From Thermoproteota archaeon (GTDB taxonomy: Archaea; Thermoproteota; Methanomethylicia; Nezhaarchaeales; WYZ-LMO8), in the NCBI GenBank assembly GCA_011605835.1, contig JAAOZJ010000074.1, forward strand, positions 1-8,396: 8,396 nt of DNA, in the 5' to 3' direction. Positions 1 to 6,026 of the stretch are shown one piece after another. Numbering within the stretch: position 1 is the first letter of the stretch; each line of letters opens with the position of its first letter. Below the pieces are notes generated by a model. That model ran no database searches and was not told where the DNA came from. It saw only the letters and a list, made by a program, of their open reading frames with translations. Position numbers and translations under genes: made by a program.

Positions 1-807
1 CAGCACGCGATAGCCGTAGAGGGAGCCCGTGCGCGAGAGCTCCAAGAGCTTCGGAAGTGTGTCGTTCGGGATCAAGTCGCTGACCCACCTGTCGCAGAAG
101 GGCAGACCTTTGAATCGGTGCCATATGGCCGCGAGGACCTCTCTATCGGTCTTCTTGGCCTTCTTCGGGCTCAGGTATCGGAATATGTAGACCTCGGGAG
201 AGTCGGTCACCACCCCGAGGCCGTTGGTGACGAAGGGCTCTACCGCGTAGACTTCGTAGACCTCCATAGATGCTTTACTATCGACCGCCACGTTCGGCAC
301 GCTCTTCTCTCCGTGCAACGTGTACTGCTTGAGCATATGGCCTGACAGGTTCCTAATGGGCTTGAAGCCTAGGCTCTTTATGGTCGTCTCTATAAGGGAG
401 CCGAGAGTTGACATCTTGACTCCCGGCCTTATGGAGTTGATGGCCGTCTCAAGTGCTTTCTCGGCCGCGCGAACGAGGGGCTCGCACTCCTCCGAAAGCG
501 CGACCGTCGAGGCGACGTCAGCTATGAAGCCATTGACGTGGGCTCCAACGTCTATCTTCACCAAGCTTTTGGGAGGTATCGTCGACATATCTCCTATGAA
601 TGAAGTGTAATGCGCTGCCACGTGGTTAATCGAGATGTTGCAGGGGAAAGCCGGCTCGCAGCCCATTGACCTGATGTGGCGCTCGACCTGGTCGCATATC
701 TCTATCAACGGCATCCCTTCGTGGACCTTGTAGATCACGCTCTTGAGAGCTTGGGAGGCCGCTCTGCCAGCCCTCCTCAAGCACCTCAGCTCTTCTTCGG
801 TGAGCAA
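1..807 (-). CDS. map: Methionine aminopeptidase, type II (archaeal), 3' end cut off by window
   Basis: Removes the initiator methionine from nascent proteins in the cytoplasm as a dinuclear metalloprotease. Reading the minus strand from TTG at 807 gives 269 residues running off the window edge; archaeal family members are about 290-300 aa, so roughly the last 25-30 are missing. Pita-bread fold ligands are visible: D86 in KIDVGAH, D97 in FIADVAST, H157 in NLSGHML and E190 in YAVEPFVTNG; the substrate-contacting His is H66 in AAHYTSFIGD. The fifth ligand, a C-terminal Glu, lies outside the window. The TTG start is chosen because no ATG is available upstream in frame, a GGTG sits 10 nt before it, and the resulting N-terminus (LTEEELRCLRRAGRAAS) matches the usual start of the domain. 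The gene is divergent from coaD, with 76 bases between them. Family assignment is secure; the start is less so. Confidence 0.95.
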   Translation of the reverse strand, partial: MLTEEELRCLRRAGRAASQALKSVIYKVHEGMPLIEICDQVERHIRSMGCEPAFPCNISINHVAAHYTSFIGDMSTIPPKSLVKIDVGAHVNGFIADVASTVALSEECEPLVRAAEKALETAINSIRPGVKMSTLGSLIETTIKSLGFKPIRNLSGHMLKQYTLHGEKSVPNVAVDSKASMEVYEVYAVEPFVTNGLGVVTDSPEVYIFRYLSPKKAKKTDREVLAAIWHRFKGLPFCDRWVSDLIPNDTLPKLLELSRTGSLYGYRVL

Positions 808-837
808 CGCGGAGGTGCACCACAGGACTTTGAAGAG

Positions 838-853
838 GGAAAGAATAATAACC
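838..853. promoter_or_regulatory. Probable shared AT core between divergent map and coaD
   Basis: The 76-base gap between the divergent starts contains one AT-rich block, GAAAGAATAATAACC. AATAATAA (844-851) lies about 37 nt from the coaD GTG and about 40 nt from the map TTG. A TATA-like element there would put start sites near 872 (plus) and 821 (minus), leaving very short leaders; on the minus side the leader would just include the GGTG motif. The match to the archaeal TATA consensus is weak, so this is inferred mainly from position. Confidence 0.38.
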
Positions 854-883
854 CTTTGGGTAATAGGAAAGAGGGTCGAGGAT

Positions 884-1372
884 GTGAGGGAAAAGCCCTT
901 CGCCCTTGTGGCCGTAGGCGGGACTTTTGACAAGTTGCATCGAGGGCACAAGGAGCTTTTGAGGACCGCGTTTAAAGTAGGCCAAAAGGTCGTCATAGGT
1001 CTCACGAGCGACGAGATGGTGGCTCAGCGCAAGGGCGATGCTAGGATCGATCCCCTCACTAAGAGGAGGGAGGGCCTCGAGAGGTGGATTAAGGAGGAGA
1101 AGTTAGACGAGCTAGCTGAGTACGATATGGTGGTGATAAATGACGTTTACGGCACAGCAATCCATGACGAGAGGCTAGAGGCCCTTGTCGTAAGCGAGGA
1201 GACCTACGAGAAGGCGATTATGATAAACAAGATCAGGGTCGGCAAAGGCCTCAAGCCGCTTGTTGTAGTGGTGGTTCCACTAGTGCTGGCATACGACGGT
1301 AGGCCCATCTCCTCAACTAGAATAAGGCTGGGAGAAATTGACGCCGAGGGCATGCCCCTAGTGAGGGCTTAG
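884..1372 (+). CDS. coaD: Phosphopantetheine adenylyltransferase, archaeal type
   Basis: Transfers AMP from ATP to 4'-phosphopantetheine to make dephospho-CoA, the penultimate step of CoA synthesis. The 162-residue product is a nucleotidyltransferase of the archaeal/eukaryotic PPAT group, usually about 150-160 aa. Visible motifs are GGTFDKLHRGHK, with the HxGH-type signature at 19-22 (HRGH), IGLTSDE around 38-44, VVSEET at 102-107, and the C-terminal nucleotide-binding ISSTRIR at 142-148. The frame stays open upstream to 743, but that stretch overlaps the map start and resembles nothing in the family. GTG at 884 is chosen because GAGGG (871-875) sits 8 nt upstream and the GGTF core then begins near residue 12. 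The gene converges on trpS: its TAG (1370-1372) overlaps the trpS stop on the other strand. Confidence 0.93.
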   Translation: MREKPFALVAVGGTFDKLHRGHKELLRTAFKVGQKVVIGLTSDEMVAQRKGDARIDPLTKRREGLERWIKEEKLDELAEYDMVVINDVYGTAIHDERLEALVVSEETYEKAIMINKIRVGKGLKPLVVVVVPLVLAYDGRPISSTRIRLGEIDAEGMPLVRA

Positions 1373-2475
1373 TCCAAGCCCAGTATCGCCCTCGACTTGT
1401 CAATTAAGGAATGCTTTCTGCGCTGGTGTTCTTTTATAAAGGAGGTCACCACCTCGACGGCGAAAGCCTTGTCCTCGCCGCAGAGCGTCTCTCCGTTCCT
1501 GCACTTCATGTATATCTCCAGCAGCTTCTCGTCGTCCTCTATGAAGAAGAACTTGTACAGGTCGAATATGGGGCACCTCTCTGGCTCTCCTCCGAGCTCC
1601 TTCTGCTCTTTAGCCGTCGGCCTCCCGCCGGTGAAGGCGTTCCTAAGCTTGTAAGATATGCTTTCGACGTCCTCCGTCAAGGTGAAGTAGCTCATCGGGT
1701 TCCTCTTGCTCATCTTCGGGCTACCATCCAACCCCCTTATGATCTTGTGATAAGTGGCCGAGGGCAGTACGAAGCCGTACTTCTCCCTGAACTTGTGCGC
1801 TAAGTCTCTGCAAAGCCTAATGTGAGGGTCTTGGTCTATACCTACTGGGACCAGAGTGGGCTTGGGGCCTCCAAAGCGCTTCAGTTGCGGGAGGAGGATG
1901 TCGCCCGCTTGGACTAAGGCCGACATGTAGAGGCCCATGTGTCGCGCTCCATAAATCGCCTCTATGGTCGAGAGTGTTACAGATCTCGCAAATATGAACG
2001 CCAAGTCTTTGACGTCGTTCTCCTTAGACTGCCTGTATATGTAGGCGCGCGCTGGGTCGAGCCCTAGAGCGAGAGCATCGGCTAAGTTGTCCACAGCGAT
2101 CTGCTCGCTCTCTTCGAACGGGATGCCGTTGTCCTCGTAGGCCTCTATATCCGCTATGCAGTAAAAGACCGTGCCCCCCATTTTCTGGAAAAATATCATC
2201 TCCCTGATGGTGAGGATGTGGCCTATGTGCAGAGGACCAGAGGGCTTTATCCCACTCATGACTGCAAAGGGTTGTTTGTTGTTTATCGCGTCGACTATGC
2301 GCTCGAAGTCCCTGTGGCCAAATATTATCTTTCTCCGAATGAATGAGGGCTTGTGGGGCAACTTGTCGGCAACTCCCTCTAGTGGCTGAATCCCGAATTC
2401 CTCTAGCAACCTCTCATAACTCTCTATCTCCGTCGAACCCCATGGGTCTATGATCCCGACGCTGGACTTCTTCAA
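1369..2475 (-). CDS. trpS: Tryptophanyl-tRNA synthetase
   Basis: Charges tRNA-Trp with tryptophan; class Ic synthetase of the archaeal/eukaryotic branch. From TTG at 2475 the product is 368 aa. Signatures are IDPWG near residues 9-13 (typical N-terminus of this branch), PSGPLHIGH with HIGH at 83-86, GIDQDPHIRL near 213-222, and the KMSKR loop at 254-258. Start choice: TTG 2487, GTG 2484, GTG 2481 and TTG 2475 are all in frame. I prefer 2475 because GGTGGTGA (2485-2478) then acts as the Shine-Dalgarno site, with 6 nt between its first GGTG and the start, close to the GGTG+8 spacing of pheS and pheT. Starting at 2487 would give 372 aa and need a leaderless or unled message. The gene is divergent from pheS and convergent with coaD. 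No internal damage is seen. Confidence 0.95.
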   Translation of the reverse strand: MKKSSVGIIDPWGSTEIESYERLLEEFGIQPLEGVADKLPHKPSFIRRKIIFGHRDFERIVDAINNKQPFAVMSGIKPSGPLHIGHILTIREMIFFQKMGGTVFYCIADIEAYEDNGIPFEESEQIAVDNLADALALGLDPARAYIYRQSKENDVKDLAFIFARSVTLSTIEAIYGARHMGLYMSALVQAGDILLPQLKRFGGPKPTLVPVGIDQDPHIRLCRDLAHKFREKYGFVLPSATYHKIIRGLDGSPKMSKRNPMSYFTLTEDVESISYKLRNAFTGGRPTAKEQKELGGEPERCPIFDLYKFFFIEDDEKLLEIYMKCRNGETLCGEDKAFAVEVVTSFIKEHQRRKHSLIDKSRAILGLD

Positions 2476-2477
2476 GC

Positions 2478-2485
2478 TCACCACC
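2478..2485 (-). promoter_or_regulatory. Shine-Dalgarno GGTGGTGA deciding the trpS start
   Basis: On the minus strand GGTGGTGA ends two bases before TTG 2475, and its first GGTG is 6 nt from that codon. The same bases also encode in-frame TTG/GTG/GTG codons that a longest-frame rule would choose as the start. The strong GGTGA match to the archaeal 16S 3' end argues that they are leader, not coding. Confidence 0.5.
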
Positions 2486-2511
2486 AAGGCCTTCTAACCA
2501 TTAACCCTAAA

Positions 2512-2537
2512 GCGAAAATTAAAAGCTTCCTTATAGC
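2512..2537. promoter_or_regulatory. Shared promoter region between divergent trpS and pheS
   Basis: The gap between the divergent genes has an AT core, CGAAAATTAAAAGC (2512-2525), followed by a second TATA-like CTTATAGCG (2530-2538). On the plus strand CGAAA plus TTAAAA resembles a BRE/TATA pair and predicts a start near 2547, about 22 nt before the pheS ATG. On the minus strand TTTTAATTTT predicts a start near 2494, about 19 nt before the preferred trpS TTG. One AT core could therefore serve both genes; the second box is an alternative for pheS. Confidence 0.5.
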
Positions 2538-2569
2538 GCTATCTTCCGAAGCCGAGTGGTGCCGAGCAA

Positions 2570-4063
2570 ATGGCGCTAGAGCTCTCCGACGGAGAGATTA
2601 GGGTGCTAAAGTGTCTTGGCGATGCCAAAAAGACCTTAGAGGTCAGTGAGCTAGCTAAACGCGCGGGGCTCAGCCTAAGCTCGGTGATGTCCTATCTAGA
2701 GGGGCTGAGCCAAAGGGGCTTAGTGCGCCTCTCGGCGGAGGACGAGGACTACCTAATTTTGACTGATGAGGGCAGGAAGTATGCCGAAGAGGGACTTCCC
2801 GAGAGGAGGATCGCGAGGAGGGCTTTAGACCTCGGAGGGCGAGCAACTTTGCAAGAGGTCAGAAAGGCCGTCGGAATGAGCGATGAAGAGCTGAGGATAG
2901 CTCTGGGCTGGATGCGCAGGAAAGGCCTCGGAGAAGTCGTGGCGATAGGTGGCGAGAGGGTCATCGAAGTAAGGGGGGTCCCAGCCGAAGATTCTGTAGA
3001 GGAGGTCTTGAAGAGTCTTGCGGGTGGAGGTAGAGTCCGCACGAAAGACCTACCCCAAGAGGTCTTGTCGGAGCTTAAGACTCGAAGGCTGGTCTCGATC
3101 GTGCAACAAAGGAGGAGGCTCGCGACAATTACGGAGAGCGGCCTTGAGGCCCTTAGCCGGGTTCAGCAAATAAGGGTCGTAGGCGCTTTAACGGCAGACC
3201 TAATAAGAAGCGGGGAATGGAGAAGCGTCTACTTAAAACCATACGATGTTTCGGCCGAGCCTCCTCGAGTATATCCGGCTAGGAAGCACTTTTATGCGGA
3301 GTTTCTCGATAGAGTTCGCAGGATACTCTTGGAGATGGGCTTCGTAGAGGCCGAGGGCCCCTACGTCGAGCTGGAGTTCTGGAACTTCGATGTGCTCTTC
3401 CAAGCCCAAGACCACCCGGCTAGAGAGATACATGACTGCTTCGTGCTAGTTGAGCCTTCGATGGGTCGCCTTCCGCACAACGAGCTGGTGGAGGCCGTCA
3501 AGAGGGTTCACGAGACCAAGTGGGGATATCCTTGGAGTGAGGAGCGGGCCTCTAGACTAATACTCAGGAGCCACACGACAGCCGTATCGGCTAGGTTCTT
3601 AGCTAAAAGGCCAAGGCCTCCTGTGAAGATGTTCTGCATATCAAAGGTCTTCAGGCCCGACATAATCGACGCCACACACTTCATAGAGTTCACACAGGTG
3701 GACGGGATCTATGGCGACAAGGGCGTGAACCTCAGGACCCTCCTCGGAGTGCTACGGGACTTTGCCCAAAGGCTGGGGTTCGAAGAGGTCAGGTTCAGGC
3801 CCAGCTACTTCCCCTTTACAGAGCCGAGTGTCGAGGGCTCAGTGTACCATCCCCAGCTCGGCTGGATAGAGTGCCTAGGCGCTGGCATGTTCAGGCCAGA
3901 GGTTCTTGAAAGCCTTGGGATAGACTACCCCGTCGCGGCGTGGGGCATAGGGATAGACAGGCTAGCGATGACGTTACTCGGTATATCGGATATACGGGAG
4001 CTCTATTCTCGAGACCTGAGGTTCCTCAGAACGAGGGCGGTGACGTCTCAATGCCCACTATAG
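2570..4063 (+). CDS. pheS: Phenylalanyl-tRNA synthetase alpha (catalytic) subunit
   Basis: Catalytic subunit of the (alpha-beta)2 PheRS that charges tRNA-Phe; class IIc, archaeal/eukaryotic form. At 497 aa it has the family's usual length. Residues 1-200 form the N-terminal extension of winged-helix-like units (for example LKCLGDAKKTLEVSELAKRA) used for tRNA contact. The class II core follows: motif 1 region 255-285 with FWNFDVLFQAQDHPAR, LRSHTTAVS at 332-340, motif 2 FRPDIIDATHFIEFTQVDG at 361-379, the Phe-binding FPFTEPS at 414-420, and motif 3 WGIGIDRLAM at 458-467. The ATG has GGTG (2558-2561) 8 nt upstream. The last 13 bases overlap the start of pheT, as expected for a coupled subunit pair. 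The final few residues after RDLRFLRTRA look unconserved, since they share bases with pheT. Confidence 0.97.
   Translation: MALELSDGEIRVLKCLGDAKKTLEVSELAKRAGLSLSSVMSYLEGLSQRGLVRLSAEDEDYLILTDEGRKYAEEGLPERRIARRALDLGGRATLQEVRKAVGMSDEELRIALGWMRRKGLGEVVAIGGERVIEVRGVPAEDSVEEVLKSLAGGGRVRTKDLPQEVLSELKTRRLVSIVQQRRRLATITESGLEALSRVQQIRVVGALTADLIRSGEWRSVYLKPYDVSAEPPRVYPARKHFYAEFLDRVRRILLEMGFVEAEGPYVELEFWNFDVLFQAQDHPAREIHDCFVLVEPSMGRLPHNELVEAVKRVHETKWGYPWSEERASRLILRSHTTAVSARFLAKRPRPPVKMFCISKVFRPDIIDATHFIEFTQVDGIYGDKGVNLRTLLGVLRDFAQRLGFEEVRFRPSYFPFTEPSVEGSVYHPQLGWIECLGAGMFRPEVLESLGIDYPVAAWGIGIDRLAMTLLGISDIRELYSRDLRFLRTRAVTSQCPL
4039..4043 (+). promoter_or_regulatory. Internal Shine-Dalgarno for pheT inside pheS
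   Basis: GGTGA lies within the pheS coding frame; its GGTG ends 8 nt before the pheT ATG at 4051, the same spacing as the pheS site. It fixes the pheT start downstream of a longer open frame (from 3940) and suggests coupled translation of the two PheRS subunits. Confidence 0.7.
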
Positions 4064-5724
4064 GTGTCAGCAAGAGGGACCTGCTCGAACTTGTGGGCAA
4101 GCGAAGCCTGAGCGACGAGGAGCTTGCTGAAGCCCTAGAGATGCTTAAGGCTGAGGTCAAGGCCTTAGGCCCCGACGAGATAACACTCGAAGTGACCGCC
4201 GACAGAGCAGACATGTTCTCTGTCGAAGGTATCGCGAGGAGCTTGAAGGGGTTCCTCGAGGTAGAGCTTGGAGCTCCTAAGTACCCGGTGAGAGAGGTTG
4301 AGGAGGGCTTCGTAGTCGAGGTCGATAAATCTGTTAGGGGGGTCAGGCCCTTCGTCGCGTGCGCTGCAGTCCTAGGTTGTCCTCTTGGGGAAGAGGGGCT
4401 GAGGCAGTTAATACAGCTCCAAGAAGTCCTGCATAGGACCCACGGCAGGAATCGCAAGAAGTTCGCTATAGGTCTACACAACTTCGATGTGGTAAGGACT
4501 CCGATAGTGTACACGGCTAAGCGCTTCGAGGAGTTTAAGTTCACGCCGTTAGAGGGCGACAGGGAGATGAACGGTAAAGAGATAATTGAGAGGCACCCCA
4601 AGGGAATGGAATACGGATGGATCATCAAGGATAAAGGCTTGGCCCCTCTCCTGATCGATGCCAATGGCAACATACTTTCGATGCCTCCAATAATAAACTC
4701 GGAGTACACCAAGGTGAGCACAAGGACTAGGAACCTATTCATCGACGTAACAGGGACCGACCTCAAAGCCGTGGAGGACGCCCTAGCAATTTTGGTAGCG
4801 AACCTAGCTGAAAGAGGGGGTCAGATAGTTAGGTTCGAAGTGAGGGAGGGTCAGAGTAGCAAGAGAGTAGAGCCCAAGACCGAGCACAGGTTAATGACCG
4901 TTAGCTATAACAGGTTAATCGAAGTGACGGGGATAGAAGTCCCCTTAGATGAAGTAGTCAGGTGCTTAATGAAGTCTCGACTGGACGCGATAGCGAGGGG
5001 TGAGCATCTCGACGTTGCGGTACCGTTTTATCGAGTTGACGTGATGGACGACGTCGACGTTGCTGAGGACTTCGCCATAGGCTATGGCTACAACAGGATT
5101 ATCCCCGATGTCCCCTCAGTAACCACGCGAGGGCGAGAGCTTGAGCTCGTCAGCTTTTCCAGGCTATGCCGCGAGCTAATGATAGGCTATGGCTTCCAAG
5201 AAGTGTTGAACTACATGTTTACGAGCGATAAAAAGCTCGATGATGCTTGCGTGTACGAGAAGAGGGTCAGAGTGGCCAAGCCTGTTTCGTCCGACTATAC
5301 CTGTCTAAGGACGAGCCTGATCCCGCCCCTGCTGGACTTCCTATCAGAGAACACCCACATGGAGTACCCTCAAAAGATATTCGAGATCGGTGACGTGGTG
5401 ATAGTCGATGAGACGTTCGACGAGAGAAGTCTGCACGACAAAAGAATGGCAGCGCTACATGCCGACTACAAGGCTGGATACGAGGATGTCCAAGCAGTAC
5501 TATACTCGTTTCTGAGGATCTTAAATGTGAAGTTCATCGTGAAGAAGGATAGCAAGAACATGATGATAGAGGGACGCTGCGCCTCAGTGCTCGTAAATGG
5601 TGAAGTGGTCGGCCTCATTGGCGAAATCAGACCAGAGGTCCTTCTCAGATTTGGGTTGCAGACGCCCGTGGCGGCCTTCGAGATAAGCCTCTCAAAGTTA
5701 TACAGAGCGTGGAGAACGGGCTAA
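4051..5724 (+). CDS. pheT: Phenylalanyl-tRNA synthetase beta subunit
   Basis: Partner of PheS, providing tRNA binding and editing of mischarged Tyr-tRNA-Phe. The product is 557 aa, normal for archaeal PheT and shorter than bacterial forms. Order of parts: B1-like start (MPTIGVSKRDLLELVG) to about residue 75, with the VTADRADMFSVEGIARSL segment at 48-65; B3/B4 editing region about 115-270 (HGRNRKKFAIGLHNFDVV, then LSMPPIINSEYTKV); B5 domain about 275-350 (MTVSYNRLIEVTGIEVPLDE to FAIGYGYNRI); and the C-terminal catalytic-like domain from about 355 (FQEVLNYMF, CLRTSLIPPLLDFL, FEIGDVV). The start is supported by GGTGA with 8-nt spacing and by homology beginning at once. It overlaps pheS by 13 nt and is co-transcribed with it. 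Its TAA stop is embedded in the TATA-like box proposed for RNA element A. Confidence 0.97.
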   Translation: MPTIGVSKRDLLELVGKRSLSDEELAEALEMLKAEVKALGPDEITLEVTADRADMFSVEGIARSLKGFLEVELGAPKYPVREVEEGFVVEVDKSVRGVRPFVACAAVLGCPLGEEGLRQLIQLQEVLHRTHGRNRKKFAIGLHNFDVVRTPIVYTAKRFEEFKFTPLEGDREMNGKEIIERHPKGMEYGWIIKDKGLAPLLIDANGNILSMPPIINSEYTKVSTRTRNLFIDVTGTDLKAVEDALAILVANLAERGGQIVRFEVREGQSSKRVEPKTEHRLMTVSYNRLIEVTGIEVPLDEVVRCLMKSRLDAIARGEHLDVAVPFYRVDVMDDVDVAEDFAIGYGYNRIIPDVPSVTTRGRELELVSFSRLCRELMIGYGFQEVLNYMFTSDKKLDDACVYEKRVRVAKPVSSDYTCLRTSLIPPLLDFLSENTHMEYPQKIFEIGDVVIVDETFDERSLHDKRMAALHADYKAGYEDVQAVLYSFLRILNVKFIVKKDSKNMMIEGRCASVLVNGEVVGLIGEIRPEVLLRFGLQTPVAAFEISLSKLYRAWRTG

Positions 5725-5730
5725 ATATCT
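5722..5730 (+). promoter_or_regulatory. TATA-like box for RNA element A, overlapping the pheT stop
   Basis: TAAATATCT includes the pheT TAA. Its centre is about 25-26 nt before 5751, where the outer stem of element A begins, which is the usual archaeal distance from TATA box to start site. A second AT stretch, GCAATAAATTG (5738-5748), is too close to 5751 to act for that start. Position-based inference only. Confidence 0.45.
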
Positions 5731-5750
5731 CTTTTGAGCAATAAATTGTG

Positions 5751-5855
5751 GCCGCCGAGTCGTAGGTTGCCGCAGCGACGGGGTGGGGGGACTTGTGAAG
5801 GAGGCCCTAAAGGATGACCTCCCGCCTTACCCACCTGCGGCACAGGCTCGGCGGC
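5751..5855 (+). ncRNA. Structured RNA element A (unrecognised family)
   Basis: This GC-rich segment (about 70% by hand count) lies in the pheT-tyrS gap. Outer stem: GCCGCCGAG (5751-5759) pairs perfectly with CTCGGCGGC (5847-5855). Inner stem: TGCCGCAG (5768-5775) with CTGCGGCA (5835-5842). Between them is an 8x4 internal loop. GTGGG (5783-5787) with CCCAC (5830-5834) can extend the inner stem, and GGAGG (5800-5804) with CCTCC (5818-5822) makes a hairpin. CTTGTG (5792-5797) can pair with CACAGG (5841-5846) as a pseudoknot, at the cost of the two base pairs at the base of the inner stem. I see no tRNA T-loop, 5S, SRP or RNase P signature and no ACA box after the stem. The strand is assigned from the upstream TATA-like box and the neighbouring genes. 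It resembles element B. It could be an independent small RNA, a pheT 3' UTR structure or part of a long tyrS leader. Confidence 0.6.
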
Positions 5856-5864
5856 TCTGCTCAA

Positions 5865-5873
5865 CCTTTATAG
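5865..5873 (+). promoter_or_regulatory. TATA-like box for RNA element B / tyrS
   Basis: CCTTTATAG contains TTTATA (5867-5872), a good archaeal TATA match. Its centre lies about 26 nt before 5896, the first base of the element B outer stem. The spacing suggests a transcript that starts right at the stem and continues through B, probably into tyrS, giving a leader of about 130 nt. A second AT patch, ACATACTTTAAG (5887-5898), would instead start transcription inside the 5' half of B. Confidence 0.55.
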
Positions 5874-5895
5874 GGGCTTTTGCCTTACATACTTT

Positions 5896-6005
5896 AAGCC
5901 GCGCCAGCCTTGAGCGCCGCGCATAGAGAGTCCCCATGGAGGGGGCATCAGGCCCGAGACTGTGATATTGGGTGGGTCAATGCGCGGTCACAGCTGGCGC
6001 GGCTT
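5896..6005 (+). ncRNA. Structured RNA element B, upstream of tyrS (unrecognised family)
   Basis: This GC-rich segment (about 65% by hand count) has a perfect 13-bp outer stem, AAGCCGCGCCAGC (5896-5908) with GCTGGCGCGGCTT (5993-6005), and a perfect 8-bp inner stem, CCGCGCAT (5917-5924) with ATGCGCGG (5980-5987), around an 8x5 internal loop. Inside are a hairpin TCCCC/GGGGG (5931-5945, loop ATGGA) and a weaker GCCC/GGGT pairing (5952-5955, 5970-5973). The loop of the latter holds CTGTGA (5960-5965), complementary to TCACAG (5988-5993), which fits a pseudoknot. The element ends 21 nt before the tyrS ATG, so it may be a leader in the tyrS mRNA or a separate small RNA. Two nested perfect stems of 13 and 8 bp are unlikely by chance. 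The function is unknown to me. Confidence 0.65.
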
Positions 6006-6026
6006 TACTCAGGAAAGGTCGGTACT

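Noticed and set aside
743..883. Longer PPAT starting at 743
   Set aside because: It overlaps the map start on the other strand and adds 47 residues before the GGTFDKLH core that archaeal PPATs lack; GTG 884 has GAGGG 8 nt upstream.
1411..1803. 130-codon open frame antisense to trpS
   Set aside because: It is opposite the conserved C-terminal half of TrpRS and has no domain or ribosome site of its own.
4026..4766. Long open frame of 246 codons antisense to pheT
   Set aside because: It lies wholly opposite conserved PheT coding sequence, is rich in Ser/Leu/Pro as expected for an antisense shadow, and shows no recognisable domain.
5751..6005. tRNA, 5S rRNA, SRP RNA or RNase P RNA
   Set aside because: No TTCRA T-loop or tRNA-like T8/D-loop on either strand, no 5S core, no SRP helix 8 motif and no RNase P GAGGAAAGUCC-type element. 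A D-arm-like TCGT/GCGA near 5760-5778 in A does not extend to a tRNA.
5751..6005. Box H/ACA guide RNAs
   Set aside because: The stem-internal loop-stem layout is similar, but there is no ACA at the required place after the outer stem of A or B, and no convincing kink-turn above the inner stem. The ACA present is inside the internal loop.
5910..6026. N-terminal extension of TyrRS starting at TTG 5910
   Set aside because: The bases belong to the perfect stems of element B, the added 39 residues do not look like a TyrRS N-terminus, and ATG 6027 gives the standard start with a ribosome site.
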